64,000 nt of DNA from contig OU612068.1 of the NCBI GenBank assembly GCA_914767715.1, forward strand, positions 31,372,001 through 31,436,000, read 5' to 3'. A program made the position numbers and the translations under genes. Below, piece by piece: positions 49,001 through 61,484 of the stretch. Every line of letters begins with the position of its first letter. Position 1 is the stretch's first letter. This DNA is from Membranipora membranacea. Taxonomy: Eukaryota; Bryozoa; Gymnolaemata; Cheilostomatida; Membraniporidae. The notes under the pieces are model-generated. The model was not told the DNA's origin. It worked only from the letters and a program-made list of their open reading frames with translations, and did no database searches.

Positions 49001-51929
49001 TTGACCAGGTCTTAGATTGCTGGCATGTTGCCAGACAAATAACAGAAGCTACCTGACTAGCTTTGCCTGAGGTTATCGATGACATTTTTTTCATATGAGA
49101 CCATTCACTTTTAACTCATATCTACATTGTCTTTTGGAGATGCACAGGATGGAAGATAAATCATTATCATTTTTGTTAAACATAGACATGAAACATCATT
49201 CAGTTATATATTACCTAGATTGATGCCGATATACATGCGACCATTGTGCAGCTCCAGAACAAGATAGTCGCCCTGATTCCCACCTCCATAGAAGATGAGC
49301 CCCTCATTCTCATTGGTTTTAAACCTGAATCTGACGACATCGGTTGTTGTGAACAGTGTATTGGGTGTATGAGCGTCAAAGGATATTCTAGACTGACCAT
49401 TGAAGTATGCTGCTTTACCAGCTGTGAAAAAAGAATTGAAGTGTTCATTACAGTTTTGACAAAGAGACAAGAGAAAGTATGGCTCAAATCACAACATTGA
49501 TTTATTTATTGTGGTGATGATAAATTTCTGTGATATTTTATTTTTTCAGAGAATGTATGTCAGGGGAGAGATAGCAAATTTTACAGTTTGTTAACTACTC
49601 GTGTTAAGCATTCCAGATTATAGATGAATGAATAATAGCAATGACTCATGTAATACATTTAGCTCATTCTTCTCTGGTCGGATCTGTAAGCAGTGAATTT
49701 GAGAGAAAAAGTTTAAAGGATGGCCATAGACAGAAAGAAGAAGCTTACTGTAATCACATCCATATAGCTCAACTCTCATGGCAATGTTGATATTCCATCT
49801 GCGAGGGTAAAACCTCACATATCTTGCCACAACAGGGTAATCGAATGTGTTGAACTGGGGTTTGTCATCATGAGTGTTCCCAGGGAATACCTAAAATGTT
49901 AAATGATACACAGGATGAGTGAAGATGTTGTGGGGCTTCCAGCACTATTACTGATCGAACCTTAGATCGCTTTGGTTTCATCAATCTGGTATCACATGTT
50001 TATCATGGAAAGAGAATATATTCAAGAAAGAAGAAACTATAAACAGCGTGTGGAGGTTTTTCCCGAAGTAGGTCAATATATAGAATATGAGCACATTTAT
50101 ATCCGTGGTACGTCATACCAGTGAATTATCAGATGGGCAGCAACATTTCAGATAACGGAGAGTTAGTTTGGCTTCACAGCCTGCCCCCTTCCAAAATAAC
50201 AGAAAATTCTTTCAATATTCTCATTTCCGAGATCCATTTCTTTTTAGAATTATAGTGTTATTTTATTACTGTGTTATTTTATATGTAAAACAGTCTGTCA
50301 ACTTACCTCAGCTTCTCCAAGATCATTGACGATTTCTGTGAAGGTTGTATTGTCATTGCTATAACTAACATAATAATCTATCACAAACTGCCCACTTCCT
50401 CTATAACCCTGTGTGGCTACTCGTGTTATAAGCTTTCTGTCTCCCAAATCAACCTGCAGGAACTGGTTATAATTGTTTGAGGATGCCTGCCATACTAAAA
50501 AACAAAGAGTACATCACACATTAAAATACCACAGAGTTATTACATAATACACTATAGTGGATAATTGTTTAATGATGACATCACATGCTATAAAAGATGG
50601 GTAATTTATGATAAAAACTCAGTAATAGTTGACATAAGCTGGGGAAAATGATAACAAGAGGATTAACTTTACCACATGTGAGAAGATGTAGATCACAAAG
50701 GTCAATCTCACTACTAAGCAACTTACTGATATTGTCAGTTTAAATTACAATACAACAAGATATAATGAGTTGGTAATCACCAGTTAAGAAGTAGATCTTA
50801 TAATAAACCCCCCCCCCCCCCCCGCCACTGAAAAATGTCAGCTTACCACTATTATGAAATAGTCGTCCCATATGACCTTCTCGTTTGGTCATAAAAGATG
50901 TAGCATATATTGCTGTATCGGGTACAAATCCAGTGTCACCTTCAAACTTTGACACTCCTAGTGCATCGCTGGCTACACATTGCTCCAATGCTGCAAAATA
51001 GGCATGCACAATGATAAAAATCTAACAAATGACATTTGGTTTGCCAGCAACTAAGGTATTTAATTAAATATATTATAATAAGTAGGCATAACTTCAACAC
51101 TATGCTATCTCCTTGCTTGAATTTATTTATGATGGTATACACACTTGAGAGCAAAAAATGGTGGGATTGTGATGGGGTAGGCAAGGGTTTCACTTGTTGT
51201 GTAAGCGTGTTACCAAAAGTCAACCCATCATAATCAAGGTAGGCCTACATGTTTTGACATTCATGTACCATACATAAAACAGTTGGACTTGTAAGCAGAT
51301 CATTGAAGTATATCTATCATGTTTTCACATTAACACTAGGCCAAGATATATCATAATGTAGGCTGATGCATATTAATGGGTATGTAGAGATCTGAAGGGG
51401 TGCCAAATATAAGTGGATGATGATATACCTCAGCTTTAGTTAGCAGAGGCATCTGGAGTTACAAGCATGTATTCAATTAACTGTTTCATTATTATTTATT
51501 ATTTCTACTAAAACTAGGCTACTAGGAAAACACTATCTATGGATTTACCACCATATATTGGTTACTAAGATAGTACACATAGAACAATGACCTCTCTCTC
51601 TCCCAGGAAGAGGCTGATCATTGCATAGAATACATCTGGTTATCTATTTATTTTCGTAAGCTAGGCTGTACGATTAACCTAGTTAGAAGTAGCCTACTTT
51701 CACTTTTTAGTAGTAGTGATTAGCTGAACTGAGTGAGCCAGTACTTCTATGAAGTATGAAATGTAGCAATCCAGCATCTGATAGGTGCTTGTTGAGCAAT
51801 TATTGTGAAATGAGTTGTAGAGAATGATTGGTGAACAAAATACTTACCATCATCCCCCAGTTGCTGTCCATGGAAGGAGGGAAAGAGGTGCAAGAGTACA
51901 GACAGCACCAAAAGTTTTTCTTCAGCCAT
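40047..51929 (-). CDS. Contactin-associated protein / neurexin IV (Caspr) homologue, complete
   Basis: Twenty-five exons join in phase to 1381 residues (human CNTNAP1 about 1384): 51929-51848, 50990-50847, 50494-50307, 49890-49749, 49421-49215, 48903-48725, 48539-48375, 48178-47926, 47475-47326, 47123-46961, 46626-46520, 46112-45984, 45715-45455, 45221-45108, 44945-44754, 44435-44250, 44019-43865, 43728-43536, 42993-42874, 42568-42420, 42205-42011, 41771-41651, 41139-40932, 40770-40682, 40300-40047. Order: signal peptide ([17 protein letters not shown]), discoidin/F5-8C (about 30-185), LamG1 and LamG2 (190-555), EGF ([12 protein letters not shown], 560-593), fibrinogen-like (595-825), LamG3 (to 1003), EGF ([12 protein letters not shown]), LamG4 (1044-1245), a transmembrane helix (about 1302-1324), and a tail with [16 protein letters not shown] and C-terminal EQAFI, resembling the band 4.1 and PDZ sites of the family. 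Caspr/Nrx-IV proteins build septate or paranodal junctions with contactin. AATAAA lies three bases past the stop. Confidence 0.93.
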
Positions 51930-53400
51930 GACCTACTTAGCAATGAATAAAATAATTTACTTGGATTTTACCTTAACATACCAATTTTAGGACTTTTGAA
52001 TTGTACTAGGGTAAAATGACGAATTTCAAAAATAATTGGCATAAAATTATTCTTTATAAATTCTTTAAACAGATTTGAAAAAAAAGTATTTTCCTATATT
52101 ATTTAAGATTATCTTATAATTACCCAATATATCACTTTTCTAAAACATTGATATCTAAACTTTTCCGGCTCAATACTTCATACAATACAGCACCAATCTT
52201 GTGCCTATCATTGGTACAGCTGGGAATTTTGATTTAGAAGGATTTTACTCTTACTGTGAGTGCTGAGCATAGAGTTATTATATACTCTAGAGTGGACAAT
52301 GCAGTGCTAAAAACGTCCTACTTAATTATTGCGAAATCATGGGCCCCATATCTTTACTTTGCCAATGTCCACTATCAACCACCCAAAAAACAACAAACAG
52401 GGTAAGACACAAAAAATCAGAGACCAGAGAAAAAAAAACTTCTACAAAATTCACAAAAACCTGAGTAGGATGAAATGGCTGCATGAGTGTTGACAACCCC
52501 ACATGATTATTGTTCTTTTTATTTTATTTCACTAAATTGGTTCTTTTCACACTCATATATGAGTTCGAAATTATATTCATTAAATTTTAAGCTTCTAATA
52601 AACTATGAGAAATCATATATGAGTTTAAAAAGAACCGATTTAGTGAAATAAAAAAAAAATACAATAATAAACATGTGAGGATGTCAACACTCGTGCATCT
52701 ACTCTAATCTAAATTTCCATACTCAATACGTATATTCTATATGATAAGTTATATGATACAGGCACTAGCCATGCACAACCAGAATGCGTTGTGTCATGGA
52801 TTTCGCAATAATTAAGTAGGACAAAAACTGATGCTATTTTTGTACACATTGTCCACTCTAGAGTATAAAATAACTCTATGGTGCTGAGAGACTGACAGGG
52901 ACAGCGAATTAAGTAAGTACACATGTTTTAGCTGTGTTGTTACAGTATGGTGCATATCAAGCACCATAGTGTCTTTCTATGACTCAAATGCTAACACAAA
53001 TTAAAAGAAACTGGCCTTTCAAGCTCAAGCCTCGCTCATTTAGAGTCATTTTATTATTGTTTAGGGACGGTAGCCAGGAAGGGCTGACTGTGTGCTGGCT
53101 GCTATACTCAGAACCCATGTAGATGCATAATTGACAAATGCTTGATGTTCGCATGGCATCTGGTGATTGCCAAATAGGTCTCCGGTTGTATAAAACGACA
53201 TCCAGACTCAAATTTGACGGAGGCGGATGGTTTGTATCAGAGGAGGATGGGTTGTAACCACTTATCATCGGGGCAACAATCGGATTGATGGCCAGTTAGC
53301 AATGCTGGATGGGTATTTGTCAAAATCAGACCGCCCGTTTACAGAGATGTGTGGCAGTTGGCTATTTACCAAACACTTTTTCAGCCATTTCCCGGATCCA
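51930..53400. other. Upstream region of the Caspr gene, foldback and repeats
   Basis: No gene is seen. It contains the foldback element at 52262-52890 and the dispersed repeat at 53090-53340 (related to 20460-20850). A Caspr promoter or non-coding first exon could lie here, but I see no distinct signal. Confidence 0.45.
52262..52890. mobile_element. Foldback element, two sets of inverted arms
   Basis: Outer arms 52265-52343 and 52797-52884 (containing TACTCTAGAGTGGACAATG and TACTTAATTATTGCGAAATC and their complements) and inner arms 52470-52562 and 52609-52702 (containing TTCACTAAATTGGTTCTTTT and TCATATATGAG) are inverted copies. The whole folds back about a centre near 52586. No coding sequence is present. 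It lies about 330 bp upstream of the Caspr start codon. Confidence 0.85.
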
Positions 53401-53404
53401 TTGT

Positions 53405-53775
53405 TAAGCTGGAGACTTTAATGCCAAAACCGGGAGAGAATGGGACAAATACCCAGAAAACATCGGCCGCTACGGAAAATGTTAGATGAACAATAACGGT
53501 CAGGAACTATTGGATTTCTGCAACAGACAGGAACTAGTGCTCACCAATACTTTGTTCAAACACAAGATGTCTCACAGAACGACATGGGAGAGCCCAGCGA
53601 GTACCACTGATAACGACAGAAGAAATCCATATCGAAATCAAATCGATTATATCATGGTGAAAAAAGATCGAAGACACACAGTGAACAATTCAAGGTCACA
53701 CAATCGCCTGATGACATATACTGACCACCGCCTTGTATGGACAACTTTAAACATGGGGAAAAACAATATCTAATG
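53405..53775 (+). pseudogene. LINE endonuclease (APE-type) fragment
   Basis: The frames read GDFNAKTGREWDKYPENIGR, then MNNNGQELLDFCNRQELVLT, NQIDYIMVKKDRR, and YTDHRLVWTTLNM. GDFNA, the IDY box and the DHRLV end are the hallmarks of the apurinic-like endonuclease of RTE/Jockey-type LINEs. A TAG interrupts it near 53483, and no reverse transcriptase follows. Confidence 0.85.
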
Positions 53776-53982
53776 ATCTTTCTCAAATTGGTTTTGACAG
53801 AAAAAAAGCAGACGAAAAAACCTCTAATAGGAAGGAGTGGAGAAGACTGGTGAATTCGGTAGAAGCAGGCTGAAACACGGAATTTGCTACCCGCGACTGT
53901 ACCGTTCCTGATGATCGTTAACTATGGTATTTTCCTAGAGGTACCTTTTCATAAATGTGAGATGTTGCATAAGGAATTCAAG

Positions 53983-54040
53983 TGGGGTTCAAACCCAAGA
54001 TGCTGGCTGAGCAAGCACTCCACCAATTGCGCTATCATGA
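53983..54040 (-). repeat. tRNA-derived SINE head
   Basis: On the minus strand the sequence AGCGCAATTGGTGGAGTGCT and GGGTTTGAACCCCA resemble tRNA A and B boxes at tRNA-like spacing. There is no foldable acceptor stem, so this is a SINE fragment rather than a gene. Confidence 0.6.
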
Positions 54041-54689
54041 CAAGTGATATCACTAAACAATAAACGCAGACCAAGGCCATCTCCAACAAGTAATTTCATA
54101 AAACTACCAAACGCATTGCTTCACTCACTCTACCCAACCAATCAGAGCATCACATTGGCTAGGGGAAAAGCAGTCACATGCACAGCAGCAGTGGAAGATA
54201 GACCGCTCGAGGCCTGCTCAAGCATAAATATATATATTATCAATATTTATACATATATACCTATGTACCATGTAAAGATCTTTTAGCCTTTTTGGTGTTT
54301 GCATGACGGCTTAGCAGTCGGTATTGTGGTTGTCAGTGTTTTAGTTGTTGGTCTCGTTGTGGTTGTTGGTTAAGTTGTTGTCGATGTTGGTGTTGAGGTT
54401 AGACTAAACATAAACATTATCCACAAATCTTCAGTTTTGTGTTTATGATAAATGCATGTGTATATAAAAACCCATATCCAGTACCTCATAGGCCAATAGA
54501 TGAAACGGCTGAATCACAGTCCTGTGTTCTACCACATATGTGTAGTAAAACCTGATGAGGATGTGCTATTTTTTTTTATATGTGCTATGAGAGCTTGAAA
54601 TCAATTGAAATAATTAATTACAGCTAACTTAACCCACATATTTTCAATACAGATCAATGAAAATCTGTGAGCTTCAGCAAAACAGTGTG

Positions 54690-54845
54690 GGCTAGTGTGC
54701 TCGTTCGGAGCGCAAGTGGCCCAAGTTTAAATGCCGGATGAGACCAAAAAAGAAACATGGAAGTGAATGGGTGTAACCCATTATTTTAATATATAAATAT
54801 ACCACAATTATAACATGCTTGTTGCGCGAGGGGCCCGAGTTCAGA
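54690..54845 (+). repeat. tRNA-derived SINE, diverged copy
   Basis: Shares with the next element the order: tRNA-like head (GCTCGTTCGGAGCGCAAGTGG), a GAGACCA block, an ATTATTTT/TATATAAATATACCACAA tail and a TGTTGCGCG end. The A and B boxes are degraded. Confidence 0.55.
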
Positions 54846-54984
54846 GAAGACAGATTTTATTGACATATCATCTCTTTTACCACTTGGTGGTTTAACCTGT
54901 TTTGTCTTGGTAACTATTTATACTACTTACACCCACTACATCTTCAAATTTGAACACCTGGATTATTTTGCACTGAGCTTTGCA
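54846..54984. other. Short spacer between SINE copies
   Basis: AT-rich, with no feature seen. Confidence 0.4.
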
Positions 54985-55150
54985 AGCTTCAGCGTGGCTG
55001 AGCGGTTGGAGTGTTTGGTCTCAGCGCGAGAGGCCCAAAATTCTGTTGAGACCAGATTAAAAAAAGCAAGGAGGGAGCATGGGGAGGACCCCTTATTTTT
55101 CTATAATATATATAAATATACCACAAATATAACATGTTTGTCGCGCTATA
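54985..55150 (+). repeat. tRNA-Leu/Ser-like SINE
   Basis: GCGTGGCTGAGCGGTTGGAG is a good class-II tRNA A-box region. It is followed by GGTCTCAGCGCGAGAGGCCC and an AATATATATAAATATACCAC tail shared with the copy at 54690. The tail shows it is a SINE, not a tRNA gene. Confidence 0.65.
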
Positions 55151-55639
55151 TTCTATGGCTGTATTCACTGAAAATAATTGCGGGGGGAGTTCTGCCACAT
55201 AATAGGACAAGGATACTCGGACTGTCTACCTCATAGGTGGCATGGAAAGGACAGCCATTTTAATTTGCACTTCTAATGACATCGCCAATTGGCCATCCAT
55301 CATAAACTAAATCGACCACCTGAGTGTATGTCACCCACACCCCTGAAGTTTTTGGCATTCATGATCGCGGCATTTCAAGTATATATATATACATTCCACT
55401 GGTTCTTGATAGTTCTTAACTTCAGCTAGACCCAACATGGTAATGAGCGGCCATTCCGAATATAGCCTACAAACATCAGATGAACCCTTTGAATGTTTGA
55501 TAGACAATGTTTGATTTCCACCCTCCCCATCTAATATAGGATACCACATGATGTTGTTCTGAAAGCAGAGTGTCCTCATCAGATCCATAAATCACTCTAT
55601 ATTTATTTTCTTTGTTGAAGATCTCTTGAAGACATTGTG

Positions 55640-58600
55640 ATGGCAGGAGAGTTTCCAGTATTGGAAGATTTGAGCAAAAGACTTACTTCTTCCCTCTCTT
55701 TTGACAGAAGATGTTTCACAGAAGTCCGAGAGTCCAAGGTGATCTCACAATGATATTGTTAAAAGAGATTTACATCGCCGATAACCCATATATTTAGGCC
55801 AGTCTTGTTGCAAGTTTTATGACGGTAATTTTTCATCAAAGAACCGGAATCAAATCAAATGCAGACAACTTCATGAACTCATTATCACTAGGTACTCCAT
55901 AAAGCATAACAACTTCGAAAAACTTAGGGACATCAACAGGCAATGCCAATCTGACATCTTTCAAAATAACTTTGTCACTAGATTGGTGGGAAAACATCCA
56001 GGTGGGAAAATGGCACAGTAGGAAATAAACCAGGTGGGACAATGGCTCGGTGGGAAAATGTCCAGGTGGGAAAACAGCAGAGTGGGAAAACGGGAGGTGG
56101 GAAAATGACATTGGGAAAATGGGGCGGATTCATTTGGAGGTAGGATTTTCCTTTATCATACTTTGGCCTTAGTCACAGCCTTCATGTCTAAGGTTGTTGA
56201 TTTGATTATGTTTCAGATTGGAATTGTTCTGAGTGAATATAGATGTATAAAGTACTTTGGTTGGTCTTTGACAAAGGCCAGTCATGTAGTTATATACAAC
56301 CAACCATCCAGCAAAACTTCTCAAATTGCAAGTATAGATACACTGTTTCTACATTATATAAATAGGTACCATGTCAATTTACTGGCATAAATGGTATCAT
56401 GAAGCATCAGATATAGTAGTATATGCACTACTGTAATTCATTTGATTTGATTTGATCGGAAGTATACAAGTGTAGAAAAATTAAAATAGAGCAAAGAGTA
56501 GATAACTAACCTTGTTACGCGGCTACTTTTTGTGGACGAATGACAAGGCTAGTAAATGACATGTACAGGCCTCTTATAATAAAGACTGAGGCTAAGGCAT
56601 ATAGAGCAAGACCATATGATCATATCTCCACATACCAGCCCAGAATACCAATATCAGTTTTTTGTTTTTTTTCGGTAGAATGATCATTGTGTGGGCTTAG
56701 ATACCTTCATGGCCACTAGAAATGATCTGCAAGGACATTTTCTCCTCAACGTCACCGGAGTTATTGTTACTAAACACATGATATCTTCTAAAATTGTACC
56801 AGGTAGTTAGCTACTCATTGAATATTTACATTAAGTTTTCTGGCATCCCCTTCAATGTGGTAATTCCTCCAAAAAATACAGGGCCTCCTTGGTACATCAC
56901 TTATCCGGCGAATTGAGGATCACTCCTCCAAAATTGGTAGTTGTGTGCTCTCAATAATTATGCAGGCAACTCCGTGCTTCTTGGTGTGTTGCTTCTTTCT
57001 GTATTTTGTCACTGTTGTTCATGTCCTATTGAACTATTGTTGTGGCAAGACTGATAACTTGCAATGCAGAAAAAAATGGCAGACAAATTTCCTTTAATAT
57101 TTGTTTTTACTATTATATAAATTTTATGTATGATAACCTTCACTGTGTTTGGTAGATGTGTTTAAACATATACATATACGCAACAACAGACAGAGCTATA
57201 TGACACAGTTTGAAGTTCTCACAAGTGAAGGGAGAAAGGTTAAGATTTTTGGCAATATTGATTCCCTGGGTCCGCTTGTGATGGGAGTCCGTTACCTTCT
57301 TACAAATATTCAGTGTACATGTGGACCTGAGCCATACCTGGGCTGGGTAACAAAACTCTCCACAGCTCACGCACTTTGCTATCAGCATACAGAAATATCT
57401 TATGGGTGAGTGATCGGGCTTCTCATACTGGGGTTCAGAGTTACAGATTGTGTTGCACATATTTTAGTGAGATTTGTGGGAAACTGAAAACCTTGATTGA
57501 ATCAAAATAATTGTTTCAGATCACTCATTCCCTCCTCTGAGAATATAATGAGAAATACATGAAAGTTGATGTTCATGATGACAAGTTGGGTTAGTAACTG
57601 ATGTGTCAAGCTACTTTTGACAACTACACTTACAGTTACCCATAGGATTGAGCGGAATCAACAATGTCCTCATAATTTAATCCTAATTTCAATATATTTT
57701 AGCATCTCAGAAGTGCCACAATTAGCCAGAATAGACAACATGCTCGTATCGAGTTTAATCGGAGAAGACCGTGTGATATCTGAATACTTCCTGATATCAG
57801 CTCGAATATTAAAGCTGATTAAATTAGAGCTCTTTATCGATGAAAAGTCAAGCAACTTGAGACCATCTGACCATCAGAAACTCTGTTCTAAGTTGGTGTA
57901 AGTAACATCCTTATATAGCCTGTGTTCTCTCTGCACAAATTACGCTCTATCTGTATTAATATATGAGCATACTGAATTTAATATTGTCTTACTCACAATT
58001 AAATTAACAAGAATGAATCAATTTTACTTTTAGGATGTCAATGGATGACTCCAGCTGTGGATTTTTAGGAATAGCCTATGATCATCTAGCTGCCTATACT
58101 TTAGGGATTAACGAGAAAGCATGGACTCAAATCGGAGATTTGGTTGCAGATAGTGGACCACTCACAATAACCATGGTATGTCTAGCACTAGATCAAATAT
58201 TATATCAGTGTTTGTGGAGTTCTATTATTGAGTATTTTATAATCAAGTCCTTTCAGAAAAGAGCCAAAACTATAATGAGTTTGCCCACCCAATATCTAGT
58301 GTAATAAAGAATCTGCCTCTTCATTACAAAGAGGAGACAAAATGTCGGTGAAATTTTGTCAAGTTCTACGGGTGCCAACACCTGTCCTATAGAGTGGAAA
58401 TAGCTACAATATTTAAATCCTACAGCTAACTGATAAAATTTTGTGATCCTGTATTATTGAAGTGGTGTGCAGTTGTCATGCCCATGAAACCACTTGATTT
58501 TGTACAGATGCAGCTCTGAGGCTAGCCTGTCCCCACAAGCTTGACGAGAGAGGCTTCTCTGATTCATGAGCTGATCACTGAAAAAAACTGAGAATTATAA

Positions 58601-61465
58601 GATTTTGAGACATGCGTTCTAACAGAGATCTACATTAGCCTTTTCACGCGGCCACGGATTTTGGATTTTTATTTTGGGAAAAAACCCAAAACCCGTGGCC
58701 GCGTGACAAGACTTGATCTGCATGCCCTGGACAAGAAAATTAAAGTCAGCTAATCTGCCAAGGTGCTCTCTTATGATTAATTGATTTTCATGATTGCCAA
58801 ATAATGAACCTTATTATTTCACTTTTTTTGGTAATAAAGCCTATTCCAGACCAGGATTATAAAGCATCCTATACAACATCCAAATGATCGCAAATTCGCC
58901 AAATGACCTCCTTTCATCATACCATTTCAGACATGGAGTTACTGCATGATTGATCCTATGTCTATGTGTTTTCATACATACGTAGGCAAAAATGAGTGAG
59001 GCAAGTGGATATATTAAGTTTTGTATATGTGGGTATATTATGTAATATACCTGTGGCACATGTTGAATTTTCTCCTCACAGAGAACTGATGAAACAGAAT
59101 CGAGGTTGGTAAGGCTACTGAGGAAAGCATTTCATCATGCAAGTTTACAGAATGACCGCCAGATGCTTGTGAAGGTCTTACCCCTTAGTAAATACACTCA
59201 TTCAATGTCAGGTCTGTATCTGATTGGTCTTCTCCTCATTTTTCCTAGCATGCACGTTTTGACTTTATTGCTTATCCATGTACCATACTATTATATTATA
59301 TTATATTATATTATATTTATTCTTAAGATAACAAGGTAATCTCTATTACTTATCTGCATACAGTCCTATTGTCTTTATTTCTAATCCTAAGCTATCTGTA
59401 TGATAAATATGTTGGACTGCTCAATGAACTCCCTCATTGGTCTGTTATCGTCCAAAATCTCCCTTACAAATTTCAAAGATAGCTTAACTATATACACATG
59501 GCATGTCTGCATTGAGATTAAGACAAAGATTATTTGTCTATAAGAGTTGTGTGTCCTGAAAAATACATCGAGAGAGGGCATACTGGTACTGCAGTAATAT
59601 CGAGCTAATTGCACTCCTCTAGGGTAATACATGATGATCTTGTCACCTTGGTATTACTACCTAATGGGTAGCATCTCAGTGGGGGTAGCTTACAATGGGA
59701 TGTCCTTAAGTACAATGGGATGTACTAATGTAGCTCAGACTCATTTTGTTTTATTTATGTGCCATCCTTTCGATGCTATCAACCTATTACAGGATGGATA
59801 TTAGAAATTAATTAATAAACAAACTTCAAATTTCAAAAGCTCTGGCATGGGATTCCTGATAAATGACCAAAAAATTTTTTTCAAAACTAGCAAAGATTTT
59901 TTTTTTGCGACTTACCGCTCTGTACTCTGTCGCATATCTATTTGTCTGCCAAAGAAAAAGTGTATGATAACAACAGGAAGTTTCTCATTCTACACAGAAG
60001 GATCACCCTTTTTCTGTTACGATTTCTGTCAGTTTGTAAATAATAAGCTTGAATTTCTTGGTTAGAAATATAAACGTATAACCTGAATGTGTATTGGAAA
60101 ATCAATGGTACTCATTTGCACCCAAAAACTATCTCTGTATAGTATGTATTATGTTAAGCGATAACAAAATGCTGCTCCTGAGTTTACGGAGTTTATTGTG
60201 CAGGATCAAGTTTGGATATATACTCATAGAAGCCACTAGCTTCTGAACTTTTTTAACTTTATTGTATTTATTTTTATTTTGTATTTATTGTATTAACTTT
60301 TGAATCTATTTACTTGTTTTCAGCCAGAGCGGTTCCATTTAGAGCTTGTGTGGATAGAGAGAGAAACCAATGGGCCACCTTCCATACTAAAGTACATAAA
60401 TCTGTCACACTGAAGATCATCAATATCAGGTCTGTTCAGCTCAATATTTAGTTTTAGTCTCTCTTATCACAGGGGGAGTATATATGTCCACCTAGTTCTC
60501 AACTGTTTCCTGCAGATGCTCAGGATTCTCACACAACAAATAATTATGAAAAATATAACATCATTATACTGCCATAATTATTGTACTAATTTGTAATATG
60601 ATGTTTTGATAGGTGTAGGAGGTAGCTCAGTTGGTTAGAGCGCCTGCCCTTTAATGCACAAGCGTCCGGGGTTCGAATCCCGCTGCGGTCTACTGACTAC
60701 TGGGCTCATATGACACCCAGGTGTGCTCCGACCTGCCTGCAAACTGAGAGCAACTTGGCGCCGAATACGGCGGCCGCGCCCTTAAGGCACTGATATTTCT
60801 CAGTCCTCGGACGGAGACAACACTTGCGATTTTAACACATATCTTGTTATTTCAGATTTTCATATTAAAAAAATAAAATATTTAGATTTTGTGGCACTTT
60901 TCCGAAGGATAATTCCTGACTGGATCAATTACGATGCCACTTAAAAGGAGCTTTTCAAATACGTTGATAAATCAGTATCGATATTCTTTGTAATTCAAAA
61001 TAGCAGAGTTTTTTTGTTTTCCAATTTCCAGAAACAATTGATTATCATATCAAGGAATCTTGCTCAGACACAGCACACACAAGCATTACAAATACCACAC
61101 ATTTTGCGATGACATCATCGACTCAACGCTAGAAGCCATTTTGAGCTGGAAACAATCACGTGTGAGTTCGCCATACTGGCACTGTCTCTACCTCCAACCG
61201 ATCAATAACCAGGAAAAGTTTTTAAAAAAAGGTGAGCATTATATCTATGCTTCTATTTCTATGCATGTATTGTGCATTTTCCATTTAACCCATCCGTGCT
61301 TACCTTTCATCAAGGAGTTTATGTGCTTTCATACCTGTTTGTATGTGTCGCATTAAAATTTGTTCTGCTACGTTCAAACTTATGTTTTACTCCTCATGTG
61401 CTGCTTTATTCTTGATCTGTTTTATTCTTGTGCTGAATACCTAATGTCATCTATCAGCTTCCTGA
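55640..61465 (+). CDS. Unrecognised multi-exon protein
   Basis: Exons in phase: 55640-55738 (MAGEFPVLEDLSKRL start), 56217-56331, 57156-57405, 57703-57897, 58034-58175, 59082-59211, 60324-60429, 61068-61231 and possibly 61458-61465 (stop TGA). The product is about 400 residues, mostly predicted-helical (LVSSLIGEDRVISEYFLISA, RLVRLLRKAFHHASLQNDRQ), with a mid-region VKIFGNIDSLGPLVMGVRYL and a basic, aromatic C-terminus (STHKHYKYHTFCDDIIDSTL, SSPYWHCLYLQPINN). No signal peptide or clear membrane segment is seen, and I recognise no domain. Exons 2 and 8 are the least certain: a different acceptor for exon 8 (61031) gives an immediate stop after RNN. The gene ends only about 20 bp before the TPPP start. 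Intron 7 contains a SINE; intron 1 contains a GTGGGAAAAT minisatellite. Confidence 0.6.
55981..56128. repeat. Degenerate minisatellite AGGTGGGAAAATG
   Basis: GGTGGGAAAA or close variants recur about nine times at spacings of 14-25 bp. It lies within the first intron of the unrecognised gene. A minus-strand frame just beside it (to 55836) has no recognisable domain. Confidence 0.8.
58176..59081. other. Intron 5 of the unrecognised gene with a hairpin element
   Basis: No exon is visible. It holds a hairpin at 58644-58706 with 21-bp arms (TCACGCGGCCACGGATTTTGG and its complement, one mismatch), separated by about 21 bp. Confidence 0.6.
59212..60323. other. Intron 6 of the unrecognised gene
   Basis: AT-rich; a TATAT pentanucleotide run lies at 59288-59320. 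No other feature is seen. Confidence 0.5.
60610..60845 (+). repeat. tRNA-derived SINE
   Basis: TAGCTCAGTTGGTTAGAGCG (A box) and GGGGTTCGAATCCCGC (B box and T arm) are intact, but the anticodon arm and acceptor stem do not pair well. The head is followed by an unrelated GC-rich body (TGGGCTCATATGACACCCAG, CTCAGTCCTCGGACGGAGAC). This is a SINE with a still good internal promoter, not a functional tRNA gene. Confidence 0.75.
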
Positions 61466-61484
61466 TTATTATTGAAGAGCAAAC

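Noticed and set aside
55836-56111. 91-codon minus-strand frame
   Set aside because: Half of it reads through the GTGGGAAAAT minisatellite. The rest (DKVILKDVRLALPVDVPK) looks protein-like but has no partner exon I could find.
60616-60692. Functional tRNA gene
   Set aside because: A and B boxes are good, but the anticodon arm and acceptor stem do not pair and a non-tRNA SINE body follows.
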